From Mycoplana rhizolycopersici (lineage in GTDB: Bacteria; Pseudomonadota; Alphaproteobacteria; Rhizobiales; Rhizobiaceae), in NCBI RefSeq assembly GCF_013378445.1, contig NZ_JABXYK010000020.1:1-64000 (forward strand): 64,000 nt of DNA, written 5' to 3'. Position 1 is the first letter of the stretch, and the number at the start of each line of letters is the position of its first letter. Under the pieces are notes generated by a model. The model saw only the letters and a program-made list of their open reading frames with translations. It searched no databases and was not told where the DNA came from. Shown piece after piece: positions 34,639 to 43,318 of this stretch. The position numbers and the translations under genes were made by a program.

Positions 34639-35478
34639 TCAGATCGTCTGGGCCACGGCCGTGGCGATGGATTCCAGCTGCGGATCGGACGAGGGGCCGA
34701 TGACGACGAAGGCGCCTGCGCCGCGTTGCCAGGAGACCAGGCCGAGGTCGTCGCGGATGCTGTCGGTCAGCTCCGTCATTTCCGGCACGGGCTCGCTTTT
34801 CTGGAAACAGACGGCGAAGATGTCGCCGTCCTGGTCGCGGTATATTAGCTGTGCCGTCGGCATGCTGCCGGCGACGAGAAGGCGCGCACCCTCGAAGGTC
34901 AGGCCCTTCGCGCTGAGGTCCGGTATCGAGAAGTCGACGCCGACCGCGGTCGTCAGCCATTGGGTGATGTGCTGGCTCTCGGAAGCCGGCACCTCGACGA
35001 GGTGGCGGGACTGGCGGGCATAGATCCGGTGGTAGTCGGCGATGTCGTCAAGCCAGTTTCGCGCGACGGCGATGTGGACCGGCGGGGGAACCGGGTTCTG
35101 CCATGCGGCGGAGAGATAGCCGGCGCCGACGCCGGCAGCGAGCAGGGCGAGTCCGGCTCCTGCAACTTTCCATAGTCTTTTCTTCGGCGGTGCCTCCTTG
35201 GAAGGCGGCGACAGGGGAGAGCGCATGCGGTTCTGGCCGGTCTCGGCCGAGGCCTGCTTGATGCTGCGGACGAGGTCGAGCGGGACGGGGTCGTGCAGCA
35301 TGTCCTCGAAGGCCTTGCGGCCGAGGTCGCTGCCGAGCTTCAGCCGGTTGAACAGCGTGCGCGCCTTTTCGTCGCGCGCCAGCATGACGTCGATTTCCCG
35401 GATTTCGCTGTGGCTCAGTTGTCCGTCCAGATAGGCCGACAAGCGCACTTCCAACGGGAGACCCTGCGTGCTTTCCAA
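34639..35478 (-). CDS. anti-sigma factor, single-pass membrane protein
   Basis: A 279-residue protein with a cytoplasmic N-terminal region (LSAYLDGQLSHSEIREIDV, near residue 13) of the zinc-free anti-sigma type, one membrane segment around residues 101-122 (VAGAGLALLAAGVGAGYLSA) and a roughly 150-residue periplasmic domain. The gene starts three bases after the ECF sigma gene's stop on the same strand, so the pair is co-expressed and the product most likely holds that sigma factor. The signal sensed outside is unknown. No HxxxCxxC motif of ZAS-type anti-sigmas was seen. Confidence 0.85.
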   Translation of the reverse strand: MESTQGLPLEVRLSAYLDGQLSHSEIREIDVMLARDEKARTLFNRLKLGSDLGRKAFEDMLHDPVPLDLVRSIKQASAETGQNRMRSPLSPPSKEAPPKKRLWKVAGAGLALLAAGVGAGYLSAAWQNPVPPPVHIAVARNWLDDIADYHRIYARQSRHLVEVPASESQHITQWLTTAVGVDFSIPDLSAKGLTFEGARLLVAGSMPTAQLIYRDQDGDIFAVCFQKSEPVPEMTELTDSIRDDLGLVSWQRGAGAFVVIGPSSDPQLESIATAVAQTI

Positions 35479-35481
35479 AGC

Positions 35482-36000
35482 TCAGGTCCTTCTCTCTGTC
35501 TGTTCGGATATCATCGCGGCCAGTCGTATACGGGCGGTCGACAGCCTGCTCATGACGGTTCCGATCGGTATTCCGAGAATGTCGGCGGCCTCGCGGTAGC
35601 TGTGCCCTTCCACGTTGACGAGCAGGAACACGCTGGAGAGGCCCTCCGGCATGGTCATGATCAACTTGTGCAGTTGCTTGGCGTAGACGGCCTTGTCTGC
35701 CGATGCTTCGATGTGGAGATCGTCCTGTTCGGAGAAATCGACGGTCCCCGAACCCGTGCGGACCTTGCGCTTTCGGACCTCGTCCACCCAGAGGTTGCGC
35801 GTCATGGCATAAATCCAACTCTCCAGCCGTCCCTCTCCGTTCCAGAGGTGGCTGCGGGTGATCGCACGTTCACAGGCTTCCTGGACGAGATCGTCTGCAT
35901 CGCTGGCGTTTCTGGTCAAGGTCATCGCAAAACGGCGCAGCTTCGGCAGAAGTCCAACCAGGTCACGCCGGAATTCGTCTGTTTCTGCCGTCTGACGCAT
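35482..36000 (-). CDS. ECF-type RNA polymerase sigma factor
   Basis: A 172-residue group 4 sigma factor. Region 2 is visible as RRFAMTLTRNASDADDLVQEACERA followed by the -10 reading segment LESWIYAMTRNLWVDEVRKRK (quoted partly), and region 4 has the helix-turn-helix HSYREAADILGIPIGTVMSRL. The ATG at 36000 lies behind GGGGA, though slightly close (4 bases). The frame extends to 36093, and the extra N-terminal residues do not look like region 2. It is followed immediately by its anti-sigma gene. I did not find a convincing autoregulated AAC-CGT promoter. Confidence 0.9.
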   Translation of the reverse strand: MRQTAETDEFRRDLVGLLPKLRRFAMTLTRNASDADDLVQEACERAITRSHLWNGEGRLESWIYAMTRNLWVDEVRKRKVRTGSGTVDFSEQDDLHIEASADKAVYAKQLHKLIMTMPEGLSSVFLLVNVEGHSYREAADILGIPIGTVMSRLSTARIRLAAMISEQTERRT

Positions 36001-36169
36001 TGCTTCCCCAAGGGAACGTTCGAGATCGGATCGGTATTCGCACTGTGCGGGGCTCGACGCACAGGTATGAAACATTTGCCCGCTGCTGCGCAAGCATCAG
36101 ACCGGAGAATGGAAGCTCCGTGCCTTTCCTGCCCCTCGTTCCTGCCAGTCTGGAAGCATGATAGCAAAA

Positions 36170-36193
36170 GGGCCGGCGCTTGCACGCCGGCCC
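36170..36193 (-). terminator. terminator after TPR gene
   Basis: GGGCCGGCG (36170-36178) / CGCCGGCCC (36185-36193), six-base loop. On the minus strand it is followed by TTTT, 26 bp beyond the TPR gene's stop. On the plus strand TTTTTT follows seven bases later, so it may also serve in that direction. Confidence 0.8.
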
Positions 36194-36218
36194 GAACGAC
36201 TTTTTTCGACGCTTGCGG

Positions 36219-36818
36219 TCAATAACGGCTGCGTTCGCCGCCAAGGGATTGCAGAAGGGCGCGATAGGCCCAGGTCCCTTCGCCGCCGCGGTCCCTGATC
36301 TCCACCAGCTGGACGCGGGCGCCTTCGATGTCGCCCTGCTGGATCAAGGCCTGTCCCATGTAGGAGCGGGCGAGGATGTAGTTCTCGTCGGCCTGCAGTG
36401 CCTGGTGGTAGTAGGACATCGCCGTGTCCATGTCGCCGAGCTTGCGATAGGTGAAGCCGTAATAGTTGAGGATGCGCGGGTCGCGCTGGTTCTCCGCCGC
36501 CTTCAGCGTTTCAAGAGCGTGCTGGTATCGGCCCGCATAGGCAAATTCGCGGGCGGCCTCATACAGAATGTCATCCGGCTTCAGCTCGCTCTTCTTCTGC
36601 GAGCCTTTCTTTTTCTGCTCGGATTTGATCTGTTCCGGCGTCAGGCACATCTTGCGCGTCGCGCTCCAGATCTTGCCGTTCGTGCAGGTGGTTGTCGTCT
36701 GGGTGGGCGTAGGCGGCGAGCCGGAGCCGCTGTCTGCGGCGGACGCCTGGCCGATCGGCGTGAACGCCAAAAGCAGGGCTGCCGCAAGGGTCGTACGGGT
36801 TACGGACTTGGCGGGCAT
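36219..36818 (-). CDS. secreted tetratricopeptide-repeat protein
   Basis: A 199-residue protein with a signal peptide (about residues 1-28, ending QASAA), a Ser/Thr/Pro-rich spacer with a Cys pair (TCTNG and RKMCLTP) and about three TPR units, for example REFAYAGRYQHALETLKAAE and NYYGFTYRKLGDMDTAMSYY. It probably acts as a periplasmic scaffold. The ATG at 36818 with AGGAA upstream is preferred to the GTG at 36833. It forms its own unit ending at a terminator. Confidence 0.85.
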   Translation of the reverse strand: MPAKSVTRTTLAAALLLAFTPIGQASAADSGSGSPPTPTQTTTTCTNGKIWSATRKMCLTPEQIKSEQKKKGSQKKSELKPDDILYEAAREFAYAGRYQHALETLKAAENQRDPRILNYYGFTYRKLGDMDTAMSYYHQALQADENYILARSYMGQALIQQGDIEGARVQLVEIRDRGGEGTWAYRALLQSLGGERSRY

Positions 36819-36920
36819 GAGCGTTCCTTCCACGAGAAATTGCCGATCGGAAGAAGACGTCCCCGCCCGGCATCCGGCAACGGAAACGCATTCTCCTGTT
36901 GGACGCTGCCGCCTTGCGAT

Positions 36921-37835
36921 TTATTCCGCTATCGAAAACCGCGTGGTCTCTGCAAGCACGATATCTGTGCCGAACTGATCGATTTCGTAGCGCTCGCGCA
37001 TCATGTTCCAGCGTCCCGGCCCGCCGGAAATCGAGAAGATGTTGTAGCCCGCCGGCGGCTTGTGGCCGCCCGGGCCTTGCGAGGCGGACGAGATGCCGAC
37101 GACCGGTACGGGAGCCGCCGGGCTCTTCAGCCAGTGGACGGTGTTGAGGTGGGTGTGGCCGTGCAGGACCAGCTCGGCCCCGCCGGCCGATATCGTCGCG
37201 GCAAAGCGGCGAATGCCGATCATGCGCTTGTGAAAGGAGGTGGCACCGTGGATCGGTGGGTGATGGATCATGACGACGCGGAACAGGCCGGCCTCGCCGG
37301 CGGCGCGCAGAAGATTGACGGTCTCGCGCGCCTGCCGCCTGCCGAAATAGCCGCTGGCGGCAAAAGGGGGCGTGGCGACCGCCGTGGAGCATCCGATAAG
37401 TGCGACATTGTCGCGAACGCGTATATAGGGAAACACATGCCGGTCTTCGCTCCACGCCTCCGGCGCGCCGTCGCCGCGCATGTAGGGGTACCAGCTCTGC
37501 GTTGATCGCTCGTAGGCGCCGGGCACATAGGCGTCGTGGTTTCCGGGCACGACGGAGACGTTTTCGGGCTTGCCGACGCCGGAAAGCCAGCGGGCCACGG
37601 TGTCGATCTCGATCCTGGCGGCGAGATTGACGAGGTCGCCGGTGATCGCAAGATGATCTGGATCGCGGCGCTCGACATCGTCGGTCACGAGTTCCAGCGT
37701 GTTGGCGAACAGGTGGCGCCGCCGGTTTCGATGCCAGTTGACGAAGCCGGTTATCCGTTTCGAGGCCAGTTCCAGAACGGACAGGGCGGGGAGGGGCCCC
37801 AGGTGGATGTCGGAAATATGTGCGAGACGGAACAT
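36921..37835 (-). CDS. metallophosphoesterase, calcineurin-like
   Basis: A 304-residue enzyme of the calcineurin-like superfamily, with the five usual motifs: ISDIHLGPL (DxH), HLAITGDLVN (GDxxN), VVPGNHDAYVPG (GNHD), IHHPPIH and LHGHTHLNT (GHTH). These bind a pair of metal ions. The substrate class (3',5'-cyclic nucleotide or other phosphodiester) cannot be told. The ATG at 37835 has GAGG at short distance; the longer frame to 37967 would add a stretch unlike the family. It is divergent from the Nudix gene. Confidence 0.9.
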   Translation of the reverse strand: MFRLAHISDIHLGPLPALSVLELASKRITGFVNWHRNRRRHLFANTLELVTDDVERRDPDHLAITGDLVNLAARIEIDTVARWLSGVGKPENVSVVPGNHDAYVPGAYERSTQSWYPYMRGDGAPEAWSEDRHVFPYIRVRDNVALIGCSTAVATPPFAASGYFGRRQARETVNLLRAAGEAGLFRVVMIHHPPIHGATSFHKRMIGIRRFAATISAGGAELVLHGHTHLNTVHWLKSPAAPVPVVGISSASQGPGGHKPPAGYNIFSISGGPGRWNMMRERYEIDQFGTDIVLAETTRFSIAE

Positions 37836-38017
37836 GACCCTCAATAGACCAAGATGCGACGCAAAGGGAATGCCGGCTGCCGGGATTCGTTGCCGAGGCG
37901 CTCGGGCTTTTCGCTTTGTGGGTGGACAATGCGGGACTGGCCAGGTGGGTGGATTGATTCCGGCCACGTTTGTGGCAAAGCCTAATGGGCCGTGATTGGA
38001 GGCGGCGAAGGGAGCCG

Positions 38018-38509
38018 ATGGACAGCGATCAACCGCCGGAAATGCGAAACCTGTGGGCCCGCATCTTCACGCGCGCCATTCACACCTATTTTGCCTATGC
38101 GCGCGGGATGACACTCGGCGTGCGGGCGGCCTGCTTCGACGCGGAGGGGCGGATTTTCCTCGTCCGACACAGCTACGTTACCGGCTGGCACATGCCGGGC
38201 GGCGGCGTCGAGCGGCACGAGACCGCCCCGCAGGCGCTGGCCAAGGAGATGCGGGAAGAGGGCAACCTTCTCTTCGGCGACGCGCCGGAGCTCTTCCATG
38301 TCTATTTCAACAGGCAGACCAGCAAGCGCGATCACGTGCTCTTCTACATCTGCCGAAACGTTCGCCAGAGCGCTCCCAAGGTGGCGGACCGGGAAATCGT
38401 GGAGGCGCGGTTCTTCGCGCTCGGCGACCTGCCGGCGGGGGTGACGGCTGCGACGCGCCGCCGGCTGGAGGAAGTCGCCGGCAACACGACGCCGGCCGAC
38501 TTCTGGTAA
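38018..38509 (+). CDS. Nudix hydrolase
   Basis: A 163-residue Nudix protein. The box is GGGVERHETAPQALAKEMRE followed by EGNL, fitting GX5EX7REUXEEXGU with a full set of catalytic Glu residues. It is preceded by FARGMTLGVRAACFDAEG-like start of the fold. Substrate unknown, possibly a nucleoside diphosphate derivative. The ATG at 38018 has AGGGAG four bases upstream, making the earlier in-frame ATG at 37970 unlikely. It is convergent with the hydroquinone reductase gene, 27 bp away. Confidence 0.88.
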   Translation: MDSDQPPEMRNLWARIFTRAIHTYFAYARGMTLGVRAACFDAEGRIFLVRHSYVTGWHMPGGGVERHETAPQALAKEMREEGNLLFGDAPELFHVYFNRQTSKRDHVLFYICRNVRQSAPKVADREIVEARFFALGDLPAGVTAATRRRLEEVAGNTTPADFW

Positions 38510-38536
38510 CGGCGCAGGGGGCGGGAACCCGCGCTC

Positions 38537-39523
38537 TCAGGCCGCCAGCAGGCTGTCGCGCCCGTGCGGGGCGGTGAGATCCTGCTGCGGGCCGACAGGC
38601 ACGATGCCGGTCGGGTTGATCGTCAGGTGGCTGCGATAGTAGTGCGTCTTGATGTGGTGCATGTTCACCGTTTCGGCGACGCCTTTCACCTGGTAGAGAT
38701 CGCGCAGGTAGCCGGACAGGTTCGGATAATCGGCGATGCGGCGGATGTTGCATTTGAAGTGGCCGACATAGACGGCATCGAAACGGACCAGCGTCGTGAA
38801 GAGCCGCCAGTCGGCTTCGGTGATCTGTTCGCCGGTCAGGTAGCGGCGGGTCGCAAGCCGCTCTTCCAGCTCGTCGAGGGTGGCAAAGAGCCTGACGACG
38901 TTTTCCTCATAGGCTTCCTGCGTCGTCGCAAAACCGGACTTGTAGACCCCGTTGTTGACGGTGTCGTAGATATGTTCGTTGAGCGCGTCGATCTCACCGC
39001 GCAGGGCGGCGGGATAATAGTCGTCCCGGCAGCCCGTGACGCCGTCGAAGGCGGAGTTGAACATGCGGATGATTTCAGCGGATTCATTGGAAACCGGCCT
39101 GCCCTGCTTCTTGTCCCACAGCAGCGGAACAGTGACCCGGCCGCTATAGTGCGGGTCGGCTTTCACATAGACCTGCCACAACGCACCCAGTCCGAAGAGA
39201 TGGTCGACGGTGCCACCGTCCGCTCCCTTGAACTCCCAGCCGCTCTTCAGCATCACCGGATCGACGATCGATACCGAGATCAGATCCTGAAGCTTCTTCA
39301 GGTTGCGGAAGATGAGCGTGCGGTGCGCCCAGGGACAGGCGAGCGACACATAGAGATGGTAGCGACCGGCTTCGGCCTTGAAGCCGCCTTCACCGGTCGG
39401 GCCAGCGCTTCCGTCCGGCGTGACCCAGTTGCGAAACTGCGAGGGCTGCCGCTTGAAATGTCCCTTCGTCGCCTTCGTATCGTACCAGACGTCCTGCCAG
39501 ACGCCGTCCACAAGCCTTCCCAT
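38537..39523 (-). CDS. glutathionyl-hydroquinone reductase
   Basis: A 328-residue Xi-class glutathione transferase (YqjG/PcpF/ECM4 type). It reduces glutathionyl-hydroquinones to hydroquinones with release of GSSG. The N-terminal thioredoxin-like domain carries the catalytic Cys in YVSLACPWAHRTLIFR, which is the diagnostic motif. The C-terminal helical domain has LTGEQITEADWRLFTTLVRFD and GVAETVNMHHIKTHYYRSH. The start at 39523 has GGAGATCAGG upstream. It forms a single-gene unit. Confidence 0.95.
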   Translation of the reverse strand: MGRLVDGVWQDVWYDTKATKGHFKRQPSQFRNWVTPDGSAGPTGEGGFKAEAGRYHLYVSLACPWAHRTLIFRNLKKLQDLISVSIVDPVMLKSGWEFKGADGGTVDHLFGLGALWQVYVKADPHYSGRVTVPLLWDKKQGRPVSNESAEIIRMFNSAFDGVTGCRDDYYPAALRGEIDALNEHIYDTVNNGVYKSGFATTQEAYEENVVRLFATLDELEERLATRRYLTGEQITEADWRLFTTLVRFDAVYVGHFKCNIRRIADYPNLSGYLRDLYQVKGVAETVNMHHIKTHYYRSHLTINPTGIVPVGPQQDLTAPHGRDSLLAA

Positions 39524-39806
39524 GCCTGATCTCCTTCGATTTCCTCGTCGTTTTGTCTGGCTAGATAGATAATGAAACGAACACGTACGAATAGGCTCTA
39601 TTTTCTGAACAGTGCGTTTTTGGCTTTGACACGCGGCAATTTTCTGCTATCCGCGCTGGTCAGGAAATTCATGCCGCCGTGGCATGATGAGGAACGCTTG
39701 GTCCGCACGATGTTCTTTGCAGGAAACCCGCGACGACGCTGATGCTCGTGACGCCTCCCTCGAGGCGAAGCCATCTCTTGTTGTCTCGCATACGGTTTCC
39801 GATCCC

Positions 39807-40364
39807 ATGTCCAAACACGACCTGTCCAAGCACGACCTCGTCTACCTGACCGAAGACGCGTCCCACGACGCAGCCATCGAAATCATCAACGAAGAAGCCT
39901 TCGGCCCCGGACGGCATGTGCGCGCCGCTGCCCGCATCCGGGAGCAGGGTCCGCACGACCTTTCGCTTTCCTTCATCTGCGCCGACGACGGTGAGACGAT
40001 CGCATCGGTTCGGATGACGCCGGTCATGGCAGGATCGGTGAAGGGCCATCTCCTCGGTCCGCTCGCCGTGAGGCCTTCGCACAAGAACCGGGGCATCGGA
40101 CGGGAACTGGTCCGCATCGCCGTGGAAGCGGCAAAGCGGAAGGGCTCGGAGGCGGTCATCCTCGTCGGCGACCCGCCATATTATGGCCCGCTGGGCTTCG
40201 AGAAGGTCGCCTACAACGCGCTGACCTTCCCCGGACCGGTGGACCCGAAGCGGGTTCTGGTCGTGCCGTTCTCACCCGATACGCATGCCCGCCTGCAAGG
40301 CACGATCGGCTGGCGACCGGAAGAGGCTGCAGCCCAGCCGCTGGAGCTTGCGGTCGCGAGCTAG
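39807..40364 (+). CDS. GNAT-family N-acetyltransferase (YhbS-like)
   Basis: A 185-residue acyltransferase. The acetyl-CoA site motif A is LGPLAVRPSHKNRGIGRELV (R/QxxGxG/A form), and motif B appears as VGDPPYYGPLGFEKVAY. The C-terminal PGPVDPKRVLVVPF is typical of YhbS-like proteins. The open frame extends to 39684, but the ATG at 39807 gives a normal start (MSKHDLSKHDLVYLTED); the ribosome site is weak there. Acceptor substrate unknown. Confidence 0.85.
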   Translation: MSKHDLSKHDLVYLTEDASHDAAIEIINEEAFGPGRHVRAAARIREQGPHDLSLSFICADDGETIASVRMTPVMAGSVKGHLLGPLAVRPSHKNRGIGRELVRIAVEAAKRKGSEAVILVGDPPYYGPLGFEKVAYNALTFPGPVDPKRVLVVPFSPDTHARLQGTIGWRPEEAAAQPLELAVAS

Positions 40365-40591
40365 CTCCGGCTCGCGCGGCAATTCCTGCCTGAACGTCGC
40401 ACGCGGCGTCTCAGGTGGTGTATCCGCTTTCGCCGCACCCCTTCAGACTTCAATCCATGCCATGGTTTGTCTTGCCCATCCTCGGGGATGCGCGGGAAAC
40501 GCCAGTATAGTTGTGCCGGAATGCCGTTCCTATACTATGGGGCGCAGAAGAAAACGCCGCGATGGACGCGGATTGTTCGGGAGCGCCATCC

Positions 40592-41080
40592 ATGAAGACT
40601 GCGGCCCTTGCGATTGCCATTGTCGGTGCATGCCTGGCTGCGGGCGGCGGTCCGGCGCGTGCGGCAGGCCTCGAATGCCCGCGGCTTGCAGACCTCGACA
40701 CGCCCGCCGCTCCGGTGGAAGTCGAACGCCTCCGCGCCAAGGGCATATTGCTGGAACAGCCGGCGGAGCTGCAGGCTGCAGCCGGTTTCCTGCGCGAACA
40801 GGGCCTTTCCGCCGACGATTCCATCAATCATCTCATTGCGTTCTATTGCCCGGCGGTCGCCGCCGAGGCGAGCCTGAGCGATGAGGAGAAGGCGGCACGC
40901 GTCAGGGAATTCGCAGCGCAGGCGAGCAGGGTGGTGCTTGCCGAGGGCAATGTCGAGGATCTGGTGTATCAAGTTCCCCTCGATCCGAACACCGCAGCGG
41001 CGGTGAGCGAGCGCGCCAGGCAGGCCGGTATCACGCCCGAAGAATGGATTGCGAGAACGGTGGAAAGCGCGCTCCGATAG
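40592..41080 (+). CDS. uncharacterised periplasmic protein
   Basis: A 162-residue protein with a signal peptide (about residues 1-25, ending GGPARA) and a helical mature part; two Cys residues (LECPRL and FYCPAV) could form a disulphide. I do not recognise the family. The ATG at 40592 with GGGAGCG upstream was chosen over the frame opening at 40511. About 60 bp upstream is an interrupted palindrome, AGTATAG (40504-40510) with CTATACT (40530-40536), whose role is unknown. A hairpin follows at 41177. Confidence 0.7.
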   Translation: MKTAALAIAIVGACLAAGGGPARAAGLECPRLADLDTPAAPVEVERLRAKGILLEQPAELQAAAGFLREQGLSADDSINHLIAFYCPAVAAEASLSDEEKAARVREFAAQASRVVLAEGNVEDLVYQVPLDPNTAAAVSERARQAGITPEEWIARTVESALR

Positions 41081-41176
41081 GGAACGGAGGCGGAAGGCCA
41101 TCCCCGGACAGGCGAATTCGAACGCTGTGAGGCCGCGGATGCCCAGGACGGGGCGAAACGGGAGCCCATCAATGAC

Positions 41177-41218
41177 GGAGCCCCGGTGCGCGGAAATGCT
41201 TCAGCGCGCCGGGGCTCC
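41177..41218. terminator. convergent terminator-like hairpin
   Basis: GGAGCCCCGGTGCGC (41177-41191) pairs with GCGCGCCGGGGCTCC (41204-41218), a 15-bp stem with one wobble and a 12-base loop, between two convergent genes. No long T tract is seen (CTTGT on the plus strand). Confidence 0.65.
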
Positions 41219-41247
41219 CTTGTCGTGTCGGCTATCCGACAAACCTG

Positions 41248-43317
41248 TCAGCGCCCTTCGCGATACCAGGTGGCGGAGAGTGCGAGCAGCAGCAGGCCGA
41301 CGCCGGCGAAACCGGCAAACAGCGACAGGCTGTCGATCCCCTTCAGCACGGTCTCGTTGGTCATGCTCAGCGAGAGGCGTTGCGGGTCGGCGGTGCGTAC
41401 AGAACCGGAAACCGGCAGGAGCGGCGGGACTTCCGGGCTGCCTTGCGCTTCGGCCAGCCGACGCACCGTACCCTTCGTGTTTTCGGCAAGCGGCGCCAGG
41501 GTTTCCGTGGTCGAGATGGTCGCCTTGAATTCCGGCGCATCGACTGCGCCGACATGGACCAGCGCGGTCAGTCCGTCGTTTTCGATTTCGTAGAGGCCGG
41601 TTTCGGCCGTCTTCAACTCGGCCTTGTAGAGGCCGGGACCGCTTTCCTTGAGCTCGACCGATTCCGTCCGGCCGGAGGGCAGCTTCACCGTTGCGGGGCC
41701 CGGCGCATCCTTGATCGTCTGGCGGGTGATCTCCAGCGTCCTGCCGAAGGTGCGCGCCGTCAGGGCCTCTTCCTCCAGCGCCGGTTCCTGCATCAGCCAG
41801 TGGGCGGTGCGGCGATAGAGCGAAACATGCGGGCCGCCGCCTTCGAAACCGCGCGCCCACAGCCAGCCCTGGTCGGATAGCAGCATGGCGACGCGGCCCT
41901 CGCCGTAGCGGTTGAGCACCAGAAGCGGATTGTTGTCGGCCCCTTCCATGACGACATTGCCCTGCGGGCGCGCCACGTCGACGGTGCGGAACCAGCGTCC
42001 CCACTGCGGCGGCTCGTCGAATGCCCCTTCGAGGCCGCGGGTGACGGGGTGTTTCTTGCCCTGTTCGGAAAGGCGCGGATAGAAGGCCTTCTCGTTCATG
42101 ACCCCGGTCGGCGTCGCCGGAAGGACGACGGAGAGCGGCGTATAGGCTATGGAATCGCTGCCGGCATGCTCGGGCCCCGCGGCAATCAGCAGCGCGCCGC
42201 CGTTTTCGACGTATTGGGCGATATTGTCGTAGTAGAGGATCGGCAGCACGCCGCGATGCTGGTAGCGGTCGAAGATGATCAGGTCGAACTCGTTGATCTT
42301 GTCGACGAAGAGCTCGCGGGTGGGGAAGGCGATCAGCGACAGCTCGTTGATCGGCGTGCCGTCCTGCTTTTCTGGCGGGCGCAAAATGGTGAAGTGGACG
42401 AGGTCGATCGCGGTGTCGGACTTCAGCAGGTTGCGCCAGGCGCGCTCGCCGGCATGCGGTTCGCCGGAGACCAGCAGCACGCGCAGGTTCTCGCGGATGC
42501 CGTCGATGATGTGGACGGCGCGGTTGTTGGCGGTGGTGATCTCGCCTTCCACCGGGTCCACGGCAAATTCGAGGACATTGTGGCCGCCGCGCGGAACGGC
42601 GAAGCGGAAGGGCGTCTCGGCGCCCGGCGCCACCGTCTCGGATGCGATCTCGTTGCCGTTCAGGCGGATGGTGACGCGTGCTGTCGTGCCCGGGCTCTTG
42701 CCGTCGTCGGTGACGCGGAACCTCAGTTCCTGCGGCTCGCCGACGATGCCGAAGCGCGGCGCGCTCAGCACCTCGATCCGCCGGTCGAATTCGTCCGGAC
42801 GTCCCGTGATCAGACCATGCACCGGCGCATCGAAGGCGGAAAACGCCGTGGGATCGGGAATGTCGTGGATCTGGCCGTCGGTGATCATGATGGCGCCGCC
42901 GACGCGCGACGGAGGCACATCGGCCAGCGCGGCCGTGAGCGCATCGAACAGGCGCGTGGACGGCGTGTCGGAATCCGGATCGTCGCCTGCCTCGACGATG
43001 CGCGGCTCGATGCGGGGATAGCGGGAGAGGTTGTCGTTCAACTGCGTCAGCGCCTGATCGGTCATCGCCGTGCGTTCGGGGTTCTGCTGGCTCTGGCTGC
43101 GGTCGACGACGACGGCGACGACGGTCGACAGCGGCTCGCGCTCCTCGCGCATCACGACGGGATTGGCGAGTGCGAGCACGAGAAGGGCGAGGGCAGCGGC
43201 CCGAAGTGCGCCGCCGCGCATCCGCCGCCAGAGACCGATCCCGGCCAGCACAAGCGCCAGGGCGGCGATCAGGCCGATGACATACCATGGAAAAAGCGGG
43301 GAGAAGGTGATGCTCAT
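41248..43317 (-). CDS. membrane protein with VWA-like and glutamine-amidotransferase-like regions
   Basis: A 689-residue protein, last gene of the MoxR-type operon. It begins with two membrane segments (about residues 8-27 and 37-56), followed by a VWA-like stretch, VVAVVVDRSQSQQ with later MITDGQIHDIPD, then a beta-rich part and a region resembling class I amidotransferase-like domains (YVENGGALLIAAGPEHAGS). The C terminus has one more membrane segment (LFAGFAGVGLLLLALSATW). The ATG at 43317 is one base past the stop of the neighbouring gene, so the two are tightly coupled. Function unknown; domain labels are from pattern only. Confidence 0.82.
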   Translation of the reverse strand: MSITFSPLFPWYVIGLIAALALVLAGIGLWRRMRGGALRAAALALLVLALANPVVMREEREPLSTVVAVVVDRSQSQQNPERTAMTDQALTQLNDNLSRYPRIEPRIVEAGDDPDSDTPSTRLFDALTAALADVPPSRVGGAIMITDGQIHDIPDPTAFSAFDAPVHGLITGRPDEFDRRIEVLSAPRFGIVGEPQELRFRVTDDGKSPGTTARVTIRLNGNEIASETVAPGAETPFRFAVPRGGHNVLEFAVDPVEGEITTANNRAVHIIDGIRENLRVLLVSGEPHAGERAWRNLLKSDTAIDLVHFTILRPPEKQDGTPINELSLIAFPTRELFVDKINEFDLIIFDRYQHRGVLPILYYDNIAQYVENGGALLIAAGPEHAGSDSIAYTPLSVVLPATPTGVMNEKAFYPRLSEQGKKHPVTRGLEGAFDEPPQWGRWFRTVDVARPQGNVVMEGADNNPLLVLNRYGEGRVAMLLSDQGWLWARGFEGGGPHVSLYRRTAHWLMQEPALEEEALTARTFGRTLEITRQTIKDAPGPATVKLPSGRTESVELKESGPGLYKAELKTAETGLYEIENDGLTALVHVGAVDAPEFKATISTTETLAPLAENTKGTVRRLAEAQGSPEVPPLLPVSGSVRTADPQRLSLSMTNETVLKGIDSLSLFAGFAGVGLLLLALSATWYREGR

Positions 43318-43318
43318 G